Position numbers and translations under genes: made by a program
Shown here: piece after piece, positions 7,863-14,898 of the stretch
Numbering within the stretch: position 1 is the first letter of the stretch
How the letters are laid out: each line of letters opens with the position of its first letter
The notes under the pieces: model-generated
Seen by the model: the letters and a program-made list of their open reading frames with translations, nothing else
The model's database searches: none
Told to the model about the DNA's origin: nothing
Source of the DNA: Hellea sp964576765
Lineage (GTDB): Bacteria; Pseudomonadota; Alphaproteobacteria; Caulobacterales; Maricaulaceae
NCBI GenBank assembly: GCA_964576765.1
Contig: CAZNWH010000016.1
Coordinates: 1 to 30,187 of the forward strand
DNA: 30,187 nt
Reading direction: 5' to 3'

Positions 7863-9059
7863 ATGCCAGCTGATTTAAATCATATTAAATTCGTATCTCC
7901 TTACGGAAAACCTCATTATTACGCAGCATTGGATGGATTTCGTGGACTGTTAGCGCTTTTGGTAGCTATCCATCATACAACATGGTTTTCTTATCTCAAT
8001 TACCGCTCTTTTATCAATGAAGGCTTTGTTATCATAGATTTGTTCTTTGCCTTTTCAGGGTTTCTAATGTTCACCCTTTATCGGGATAAATTGACGGATA
8101 AGGCGAGTTGTAAAAATTTCATGCAACGGCGTTTTGCGCGGCTTTATCCCATTCATATCTTTATGCTTATGGTTTTTCTTGGGTTCGCTCTTCTACGACT
8201 CTTAGCTCATAAAATTGGATTAGCTGAACATGAAGCCGGTGAAATATTACCCTTTGCGCCAGGTGCTGTTGATGGTTGGGGGAGTTTAATAAGCAATCTT
8301 ACTCTGACCCACTCGATGGGGCTTCATGATAGTTTAACGTATAACTTTCCGAGTTGGACGATTAGTGTCGAATTTTTCGCCTATTTCATATTTATGGCCA
8401 TGATGGTTTGGATGCCACCTCGAAAAAATTGGCATTTTGGCCTTATGGCCTGTGTGATTGCAGGGATATATTTAGGGCTTTCCCGTGTTAAACCCAATAT
8501 GGATATTACCTATGATCTAGGATTTTTTAGGTGTTTGGGTGGCTTTTTTACGGGCGTATTAGCGTCTTGGGCCCATGGAAAGATTAAGGCTAAGCGGATA
8601 AAGGATAAGCTACCAAATGTAACCCTTGCGACAGCTATAGAATTAACAACCTTGCTTATCAGCGTGCTCTTTGTTCTTTATTTTAAGGATAAATTACAAT
8701 TTTTTGTAGCGCCTGTTATGTTTGCCTTTATGGTTGTTTTCGCCTCCGATGGTGGTTGGATTTCACGTTTTATGAGCTTACCAATTTTTCGTTATCTCGC
8801 GAAAATTTCTTATTCCGTCTATATGGTGCATGTAATTGTGGCAATTGGCTTTGCAATGATCGGCACACGCCTCTTCCCAGACTATCTGGTGGCCGGAGAT
8901 TATGCGAACGGTCTGTGGGGAGATATGTACCTTATGCCTTATCTTCTTTGTGTGATCGGTTTCTCGCACCTGACATGGAAATTTGTAGAAATACCGGGCG
9001 GCAAGTTTTTAAGAAATTTAAAACTATCCAAAATAGCTGAAAAAACAGTCTCCGTGTAA
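7863..9059 (+). CDS. Acyltransferase 3 family membrane protein (OafA/ExoZ-like)
   Basis: 398 residues with about ten hydrophobic segments. The first conserved block is YYAALDGFRGLLALLVAIHHT; the His of the HH pair and the Arg of DGFRG are the family's conserved catalytic and substrate positions. NFPSWTISVEFFAYF and SYSVYMVHVIVAI are the later conserved blocks. These integral inner-membrane enzymes O-acylate sugars of lipopolysaccharide, exopolysaccharide or peptidoglycan. GAGAG at 7855-7859 precedes the ATG by a few bases. It is divergent from adhC and followed 38 bases later by queF; no glycan-synthesis genes flank it, so the acceptor cannot be inferred. Confidence 0.88.
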   Translation: MPADLNHIKFVSPYGKPHYYAALDGFRGLLALLVAIHHTTWFSYLNYRSFINEGFVIIDLFFAFSGFLMFTLYRDKLTDKASCKNFMQRRFARLYPIHIFMLMVFLGFALLRLLAHKIGLAEHEAGEILPFAPGAVDGWGSLISNLTLTHSMGLHDSLTYNFPSWTISVEFFAYFIFMAMMVWMPPRKNWHFGLMACVIAGIYLGLSRVKPNMDITYDLGFFRCLGGFFTGVLASWAHGKIKAKRIKDKLPNVTLATAIELTTLLISVLFVLYFKDKLQFFVAPVMFAFMVVFASDGGWISRFMSLPIFRYLAKISYSVYMVHVIVAIGFAMIGTRLFPDYLVAGDYANGLWGDMYLMPYLLCVIGFSHLTWKFVEIPGGKFLRNLKLSKIAEKTVSV

Positions 9060-9078
9060 TACTTGCAGTTCGAGGGTT

Positions 9079-9094
9079 TTGCGGCTACCCGCAA
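9079..9094 (+). promoter_or_regulatory. Hairpin between a distant ribosome site and the queF start
   Basis: TTGCGG-CTAC-CCGCAA is a perfect 6-base stem with a 4-base loop ending three bases before the queF ATG. The only purine-rich ribosome site is GAGGG at 9072-9076, 21 bases from the ATG, too far unless the 16-base hairpin folds and brings it to about 5 bases. The arrangement suggests structure-dependent translation. It does not match the preQ1 class I riboswitch pattern that I know. Confidence 0.4.
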
Positions 9095-9097
9095 GAC

Positions 9098-9559
9098 ATG
9101 ACTGAAAACCGTTATGCCAAACTTGATCAACTCGGAGAACAGCAGGCTTTGCCAGCTTCGCCCGAAGCCGCCATATTAGAGCGCGTTAACAACCCTTGTA
9201 ATGAACCCTATATGATCCGCCTCGTTGCGCCTGAATTTACGTCGATATGCCCTGTAACGGGGCAACCGGATTTTGCGCATCTTGTTGTTGATTATTGTCC
9301 TGATAAATGGATTGTCGAGAGCAAGGCCTTTAAGTTGTTTTTAGGAAGCTATCGCAATCATGGCGATTTTCATGAAGCCTGTACAACAGGGATTGCTCAG
9401 CGACTGGTTAAAGAGATAAAGCCGGTTTGGCTGCGCATTGGTGGTTATTGGTATCCGCGCGGGGGCATTCCGATTGATGTGTTTTACCAATATGGAACCC
9501 CGCCCAAAGGCCTGTGGATACCCGACCAAGGCGTTCCGCCTTATCGCGGGCGGGGTTAA
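9098..9559 (+). CDS. queF: NADPH-dependent preQ0 (7-cyano-7-deazaguanine) reductase QueF
   Basis: 153 residues, the short, unimodular type of QueF. The catalytic Cys is C51 in TSICPVTGQPDFA, with the catalytic Asp at D58, equivalent to the Cys55/Asp62 pair of the Bacillus enzyme. The QueF motif is ESKAFKLF at 74-81, followed by GSYRNHGDFHE, which holds the substrate-binding Glu/His. The enzyme reduces preQ0 to preQ1 in queuosine synthesis for tRNA wobble position 34. No other queuosine genes lie nearby. ATG 9098 is the only in-frame ATG that keeps the family N terminus; it has no normal ribosome site and sits behind a hairpin. It converges with the MoxR gene, 7 bases away. Confidence 0.95.
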   Translation: MTENRYAKLDQLGEQQALPASPEAAILERVNNPCNEPYMIRLVAPEFTSICPVTGQPDFAHLVVDYCPDKWIVESKAFKLFLGSYRNHGDFHEACTTGIAQRLVKEIKPVWLRIGGYWYPRGGIPIDVFYQYGTPPKGLWIPDQGVPPYRGRG

Positions 9560-9566
9560 ACAGAAC

Positions 9567-10409
9567 TTAACCCTCGCGGCGATTTAAAAAAGCTAGCCGT
9601 TCAAATAAATGTACATCTTGTTCATTTTTGAGCAGGGCGCCATGAAGCGGCGGGATTAGCTTTTTCGGATCAGCCTCTTTCAGCGTTTCGGGGTCAATAT
9701 CTTCAACAAGTAAAAGTTTCAGCCAGTCCAAAAGCTCACTTGTGCTGGGTTTCTTTTTCAGGCCCGGCATAGCGCGAACATCGAAAAACCGCTTCATGGC
9801 CGCGGATAAAAGCCGTGGCTTGATATCGGGAAAGTGAACTTCGACAATCTGGGCCATAGTTTCGGCGTCAGGAAATTGAATATAGTGGAAGAAACAGCGT
9901 CGTAAAAAGGCGTCCGGTAAGTCCTTCTCATTATTTGAGGTTATGATGATGATCGGGCGGTTTTTCGCGGTGACTGTTTCGCCCGTTTCGTAAACGTGAA
10001 AGCTCATTTTATCGAGTTCATGGAGAAGGTCATTGGGAAATTCGATATCGGCTTTGTCGATCTCATCAATTAGTAAGATGGGGCGACTTTTAGATTCAAA
10101 GGCTTCCCATAATTTTCCTTTTTTGATATAATTTGAAATATCATGGACGCGGTCTTCGCCGAGTTGAGAATCTCTCAAACGGGCAACCGCGTCATATTCA
10201 TATAGCCCTTGTTGTGCTTTGGTCGTGGATTTTATATTCCATTCCAAAAGGGGTGTTTTTAGGCCTTTGGCTATTTCATGTGCGAGGACGGTTTTACCCG
10301 TGCCCGGTTCACCTTTTATCAAAAGCGGACGTTCCAATGTGATGGCGGCATTGACGGCCATTTTCAGATCTTGAGTCGCAACGTAATTTTTTGTGCCTTC
10401 AAATTTCAT
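9567..10409 (-). CDS. MoxR-family AAA+ ATPase
   Basis: 280 residues. Walker A is GEPGTGKT at 33-40, Walker B is ILLIDEIDKAD at 111-121, sensor 1 lies around the TSNN at 157-160, and FLRR at 168-171 is the arginine region. This is the layout of cytoplasmic MoxR ATPases, which act as chaperones, often with a von Willebrand factor A protein (CoxE type) encoded directly downstream. Here the downstream neighbour is queF on the opposite strand, so that partner is not adjacent. AAGGA seven bases before the ATG is a good ribosome site. The gene is divergent from dksA. Its target is unknown. Confidence 0.9.
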   Translation of the reverse strand: MKFEGTKNYVATQDLKMAVNAAITLERPLLIKGEPGTGKTVLAHEIAKGLKTPLLEWNIKSTTKAQQGLYEYDAVARLRDSQLGEDRVHDISNYIKKGKLWEAFESKSRPILLIDEIDKADIEFPNDLLHELDKMSFHVYETGETVTAKNRPIIIITSNNEKDLPDAFLRRCFFHYIQFPDAETMAQIVEVHFPDIKPRLLSAAMKRFFDVRAMPGLKKKPSTSELLDWLKLLLVEDIDPETLKEADPKKLIPPLHGALLKNEQDVHLFERLAFLNRREG

Positions 10410-10504
10410 TTATCATTCCTTACTTTGACGCTCTTTTAAAGCTCAGACGCTGTGTTTCAAGCGCAAAAAGTCTTCACGAAATATTGTGTTTTCCGATATT
10501 GAAC

Positions 10505-10526
10505 CTATATCGCTCCCGCGATATAG
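10505..10526. promoter_or_regulatory. Perfect inverted repeat in the moxR/dksA divergent gap
   Basis: CTATATCGC-TCCC-GCGATATAG: perfect 9-base arms with a 4-base loop, 66 bases before the dksA ATG and 95 bases before the MoxR ATG. No T-run follows, so it is not a standard terminator. It could be an operator for either gene or a hairpin in the dksA leader RNA. The rest of this 183-base gap shows no other clear element. Confidence 0.45.
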
Positions 10527-10592
10527 CGCGGCCAAGCGTGAACATAAAACGAGTCGCGGTGAAATTTATTTTCTGTCGGATGGGAGTGCGTT

Positions 10593-11030
10593 ATGGCAGC
10601 CGAAAAAAAAGTGAAAAAAGCGACTAAACTTCCAAAAGGTTATAAACCTTCAAATGAAGAAAAATTCATGAATGCCAAACAGAAGGAATATTTCCGTCAA
10701 AAGCTTTTAGTTTGGCGGGGGGAAATAATTGAACAAACCAAAGAAACGGTCGCGTTTTTACAAGAAGAAAATGTCACATACCCTGATCCGGCAGATACCG
10801 CCTCGGCCAATGCAGATCGCCAACTTGAGCTTCGCACCAAAGACCGCCTTCGCAAGTTGGTGAACCAGATTGAAAAGGCGCTCGCTCGGATTGAAGCGGG
10901 CACATATGGCTATTGTCAGGAAACAGGTGATCCGATCCGTCTTGACCGCCTCGAAGTTCGCCCTACGGCAAAATTATCCCTCGAAGCCCAAGAAATGCAC
11001 GAACGCGGGGAACGCGTCCGGGCAGGGTAG
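10593..11030 (+). CDS. dksA: RNA polymerase-binding transcription factor DksA
   Basis: 145 residues. A lysine-rich N terminus leads into the coiled coil (about 25-105), whose tip holds the conserved acidic residues D65 and D68 (YPDPAD), equivalent to D71/D74 of the E. coli protein that reach the polymerase active site. The C-terminal globular part reads YGYCQETGDPI...ARPTAKLSLEAQ style, with C108 kept and the other three zinc positions filled by T111, S129 and A132. Such low-cysteine DksA forms occur in other bacteria and may not bind zinc. DksA with ppGpp retunes rRNA and amino-acid promoters in starvation. GGGAG at 10582-10586 is well placed for ATG 10593. It converges with the DUF885 pair, 3 bases apart. 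Confidence 0.95.
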   Translation: MAAEKKVKKATKLPKGYKPSNEEKFMNAKQKEYFRQKLLVWRGEIIEQTKETVAFLQEENVTYPDPADTASANADRQLELRTKDRLRKLVNQIEKALARIEAGTYGYCQETGDPIRLDRLEVRPTAKLSLEAQEMHERGERVRAG

Positions 11031-11033
11031 TTT

Positions 11034-12917
11034 TTACTCACTCTTGCTTTTGACCCAAGCCTCAACCCGTTCTTCGAGAACATTGAGGGGGACGGGGCCA
11101 GCATCCAAAACAACAGCGTGATATTCGCGAATATCAAATTTATCGCCTAGTGTAGTTTTAGCCTCTGAGCGAAGGTCTAAAATTTTCAGCATACCAATTT
11201 TATAAGCCGTAGCCTGTCCGGGCATGACAATATAGCGTTCGATAGCTTTAATGCAGTCATTTTCGGGATTAGGCGTATTATCTGTCAGATAATCAATGGC
11301 TTGCTGGCGGGTCCATTTTTTATCATGTAAGCCTGTATCCACAACGAGGCGTGCGGCGCGCCATAACTCCATCGCTAAGCGTCCAAAGTCAGAATAAGGA
11401 TCTTCATAGAACCCCATCTCTTTGGGAAGAAATTCCGAATAGAGACCCCATCCTTCAGTGTAAGCTGTGTAGCCGCCAAATTTACGAAATTTTGGTATGC
11501 CTTCCAGTTCTTGTGCCATCGCGATTTGCATATGATGCCCAGGGATGCCTTCATGATAGGCAAGGGCTTCCATTTGATATTTAGGCATATCCGAAATTTT
11601 ATACAGATTAGCATAGTAATAGCCGGGCCGAGATCCATCTGCGGCTGGGCGATTGTAAAAAGCTTTACCCGCGGCTTTTTCACGGAAGGCCTCAACGCGG
11701 CGAACTTCGAGATCAGCCTTGGGTTTTCGCATAAAGACACCATCAAGCTCGGTTTTCATAACATCTATTAGCCTTGTGGCCTCTTTCAGATAAGCGTCTC
11801 GGCCTGCCTCACTGTCTTCGTAAGTAAAGCGGGGCTCATCTTGGAGGTATTTGAAAAATTCTTGCAGAGTGCCGTCATATTTTACATTTTTCATGATTGC
11901 ACGCATTTCCCCGTGAATGCGATCAACCTCGGACAGACCTAAATTGTGAATCTCGGTTGCGGAAAGATTGGTTGTCGTCATGGCTTTCAGGCGGTTGGCG
12001 TAAAACGCTTCGCCATCGGGCAATTTCCAAGCTCCGTCATCTTCGCCTGCAATAGATTGCTGACGTTTCATTTCAGTTATGAGCCCGTCATAGGCGGGTT
12101 TCATGGAATTCTGCATAGCTTCAATGGCCGAAGTGAAAAGCTCTTCTTTTTTGTCTTTATCAAGCTCAAGTTTTCCAACCTTTTTTTGAAAATCTGCGAG
12201 AATAAGATTGAGCTCATCGCTATCCTCAAATGGGGCGCCACTCTGAATATTTTCAGCTGTTTTTAGAACATGAGCGTAAACAAATTTGGGCGGCATAATA
12301 CCTTTTTCAGCGCTAGCTTTTGAATTCTTGACCATCTCGCCTAAATAGCCCTCAATTCCATTGAGACGTTTGATATAGTTTTCTGCATCTTCGATATTTG
12401 ATATGGGATGATTATTGATCAGGAATGTCGGGATTGAAGCATGAGTTCCAAACATCTGGTTAAAGGGGTATCTATGATGCCACCATTTCGCGTCATCCAG
12501 ATCTTTTTGGCCGTTTTCAAGGAAAAGACGATAAGATAAAGCATGAGAGTCATCGAGCTTAGTGAGGTCAAAATTTGCCTTTAATTCTTCCATTTCTTTC
12601 CGGGTACGTTCCAGCTGTTTTAATTCGAAGGACTGTGAGAGGTCGTTCCATTCATCCATGCGTTCTTTTATACCGAGCTGAGCAAGAAATTGAGGATAGT
12701 TGCGAATGCCTTCCATGAACTTAACTTCGAACCATTCATCAAGCTTGGCATTTTGATCAATGTTTTGATTGTCATTAACGGATTGAACTGTTTCTGAAGG
12801 AGATACTTGGTTAGATATTGGAGTCGTATTAGACTCCGATGTCTGAGCTGTGTTGTTTTGCCCTTGGCAGGCCATAAGAGCGAGGGCTGAAAGCCCTGTC
12901 AAAAGTAATTTACGCAT
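11034..12917 (-). CDS. DUF885 family lipoprotein, putative zinc peptidase (copy 2)
   Basis: 627 residues. The signal peptide ends in a lipobox (ALALMAC, lipid Cys at 17), so the protein is probably a periplasm-facing lipoprotein. A Thr/Ser/Asn/Gln-rich linker follows, then the DUF885 domain. The family motif HEGIPGHH is at 455-462, with a conserved TEGWGLYSE block about 30 residues later; together these look like the zinc ligands of a gluzincin-type metallopeptidase. Catalysis and substrate are not established for most of the family. Its ATG lies 2 bases after the stop of a clear paralogue on the same strand, so both are co-transcribed and arose by tandem duplication. The two differ most at the N terminus and agree closely around the motif. 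Confidence 0.88.
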   Translation of the reverse strand: MRKLLLTGLSALALMACQGQNNTAQTSESNTTPISNQVSPSETVQSVNDNQNIDQNAKLDEWFEVKFMEGIRNYPQFLAQLGIKERMDEWNDLSQSFELKQLERTRKEMEELKANFDLTKLDDSHALSYRLFLENGQKDLDDAKWWHHRYPFNQMFGTHASIPTFLINNHPISNIEDAENYIKRLNGIEGYLGEMVKNSKASAEKGIMPPKFVYAHVLKTAENIQSGAPFEDSDELNLILADFQKKVGKLELDKDKKEELFTSAIEAMQNSMKPAYDGLITEMKRQQSIAGEDDGAWKLPDGEAFYANRLKAMTTTNLSATEIHNLGLSEVDRIHGEMRAIMKNVKYDGTLQEFFKYLQDEPRFTYEDSEAGRDAYLKEATRLIDVMKTELDGVFMRKPKADLEVRRVEAFREKAAGKAFYNRPAADGSRPGYYYANLYKISDMPKYQMEALAYHEGIPGHHMQIAMAQELEGIPKFRKFGGYTAYTEGWGLYSEFLPKEMGFYEDPYSDFGRLAMELWRAARLVVDTGLHDKKWTRQQAIDYLTDNTPNPENDCIKAIERYIVMPGQATAYKIGMLKILDLRSEAKTTLGDKFDIREYHAVVLDAGPVPLNVLEERVEAWVKSKSE

Positions 12918-12919
12918 GA

Positions 12920-14752
12920 TTATCCTTTTTCTTTTGTATTAACCCACTCATTGACGAGTTCTTCTAGCACCTTTAGCGGAACAGAGCCATTCGCCAAAAT
13001 AACATCATGAAATTCGCGAAGATCAAATTCTTTACCCAGATGTGTTTCAGCTTCTTTGCGTAGTTGCTGAATTTTTATCATACCGATTTTATAAGCCGTG
13101 GCTTGGCCGGGCCAAACAATATAGCGGTCAATTTCTGCTCTGACATCACCTTCCGGATTCGGAATATTATCGAGAAAATATTGAACGGCCTGTTCACGGG
13201 TCCACTTCTTGGCATGAATACCCGTATCAACGACGAGCCTCGCTGCACGGAATATTTCCATCGAGAGACGGCCGAAATCTTTATACGGGTCAGTGTAAAG
13301 TCCCAATTCCTTAGGGATGTTTTCTGAGTATAGCGCCCATCCTTCGATATAACTTGTATGTCCGCCTAGAGTTCTAAATTTAGGAAGGCCGTCCAGCTCC
13401 ATCCCGATTGAAATCTGCATATGATGTCCGGGTATGCCTTCGTGATAGGCCAGAGCCTGCATCAAATAAATAGGCTGATCTTTTACATCTTTCAGATTTA
13501 CATAATAGGTGCCGGGGCGAGAACCATCAATTGCGGGTTGGTCATAAAAGGCACCAAAAGCGGTAGCTTCTCGAAACGGTTCAACGCGTTTAACCACAAG
13601 GTCGGCTTTGGGTTTTGTAATGAAAAGATCATCCATTTGGCCTTTCATATTATCAATAACCTTAGTGGCTTCTTCTATATAGAGCTGCCGGCCTTCATCA
13701 TTATTAGGAAAGGTGAACTGCGGATCGGTTCGTAGAAAATCAAAAAACTCTTTTAATGTCCCGTCAAAATTGACAGTTTCCATGATTTTTCGCATTTCAT
13801 CTTGAATACGCGCCACTTCTTTTAATCCGATGTCGTGAATGTCATCTGCGCTTAAATCAGTTGTTGTATAATGGCGTAGACGCGCAGCGTAATAAGCATT
13901 GCCGTCCGGGAGTTTCCATGCACCATCATCTTCATTGGCTAGTGCTTCGTGACGGGTAAACATGTTGAGTAAATCAAGATAAGCGGGTTGGACTGAAGTC
14001 AAAAGCATAGACTTCGCTTGCTCGATTAAATCGTCTTTTTGACCTTTGTCTATGTTAAGCTTGCCAAATTTGGACTTTATATCCGCGTAGAGCGGGCTAT
14101 CCTTGCCTTTAGAGAAAGGCTCGCCTGTAATGACATTACGTGCGGAGCTAGAAATTTTTGCATAGACAAATTTAGGAAGTAAGACGCCTCTTTGGGCTTG
14201 AGTTTCGGCTCTTTCAGAATTTTGCTCAAGGAAGGTTTTTATAGCCCCAAGGCGGCTAATGTAATTTTGCGCATCTTCAACTGAGTCAACGCTTTGGTAA
14301 TTAATCATGAAAGCAGGCACGTTAGTATGCGGGCCGTTCATATGTTGAAAGACATATTCATTCTTTTCGAATTTATGATTTCTCAAAGCATCTTCAGCTG
14401 CAAACTCATAGAGTCTGTATGAGAGTGCCGTTTGAGGGTCGAGACGATCTATATCAAAATCACGCCGCATATCTGCAAGCCACGCAGATTGTAGTGCAGC
14501 GCTTTCATCTAATGACAGTTGCGAAACATCATCAAGTTTATCTCGATTGGTTTTTTCCCCAAGATAGGTTTGATCCATGGGGGAGCGTGCTAACTGATCT
14601 TGGTAACGTGTTTCAAACCAATTATTCAAATCCAAACTATGGGATTTGATGAGGTCTGATTTGTGGGTTGCGCCCTTATGAGATGGCTGACAACCACTCA
14701 ATGAAACTCCCGTTATTAAAACGGAGGTCATAAAAATAGCAGTCTTGATCAT
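12920..14752 (-). CDS. DUF885 family lipoprotein, putative zinc peptidase (copy 1)
   Basis: 610 residues, first gene of the tandem pair. The N terminus has a hydrophobic stretch and lipobox (VSLSGC, lipid Cys at 21). The family motif HEGIPGHH is at 437-444, followed by IEGWALYSE and a FGRLSMEIFRAARLVVDTG block nearly identical to the downstream copy. WPGQATAYKIGM near the C terminus is another shared block. The likely role is a periplasmic metallopeptidase acting on peptides, by family resemblance only. AAGGGGAT stands directly before the ATG. The 146-base gap to cckA, which is divergent, must carry promoters for both. Confidence 0.88.
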   Translation of the reverse strand: MIKTAIFMTSVLITGVSLSGCQPSHKGATHKSDLIKSHSLDLNNWFETRYQDQLARSPMDQTYLGEKTNRDKLDDVSQLSLDESAALQSAWLADMRRDFDIDRLDPQTALSYRLYEFAAEDALRNHKFEKNEYVFQHMNGPHTNVPAFMINYQSVDSVEDAQNYISRLGAIKTFLEQNSERAETQAQRGVLLPKFVYAKISSSARNVITGEPFSKGKDSPLYADIKSKFGKLNIDKGQKDDLIEQAKSMLLTSVQPAYLDLLNMFTRHEALANEDDGAWKLPDGNAYYAARLRHYTTTDLSADDIHDIGLKEVARIQDEMRKIMETVNFDGTLKEFFDFLRTDPQFTFPNNDEGRQLYIEEATKVIDNMKGQMDDLFITKPKADLVVKRVEPFREATAFGAFYDQPAIDGSRPGTYYVNLKDVKDQPIYLMQALAYHEGIPGHHMQISIGMELDGLPKFRTLGGHTSYIEGWALYSENIPKELGLYTDPYKDFGRLSMEIFRAARLVVDTGIHAKKWTREQAVQYFLDNIPNPEGDVRAEIDRYIVWPGQATAYKIGMIKIQQLRKEAETHLGKEFDLREFHDVILANGSVPLKVLEELVNEWVNTKEKG

Positions 14753-14898
14753 ATCCCCTTCATCCCCAAGCCTTTTCTTTAGTTTTCTTTTTTATTTTAT
14801 CAGCACTAGATGAAAGACCAAGGCCATATTCGCCATGAATTAGGTCATATGAGGCAGATTTTGCTATAAACTGCCGCAGGGTCTCCTATTATTGGTAG

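Noticed and set aside
9061..9097. preQ1 riboswitch before queF
   Set aside because: The leader lacks the class I stem, A-rich tail and pairing pattern; only a simple hairpin is visible, reported separately.
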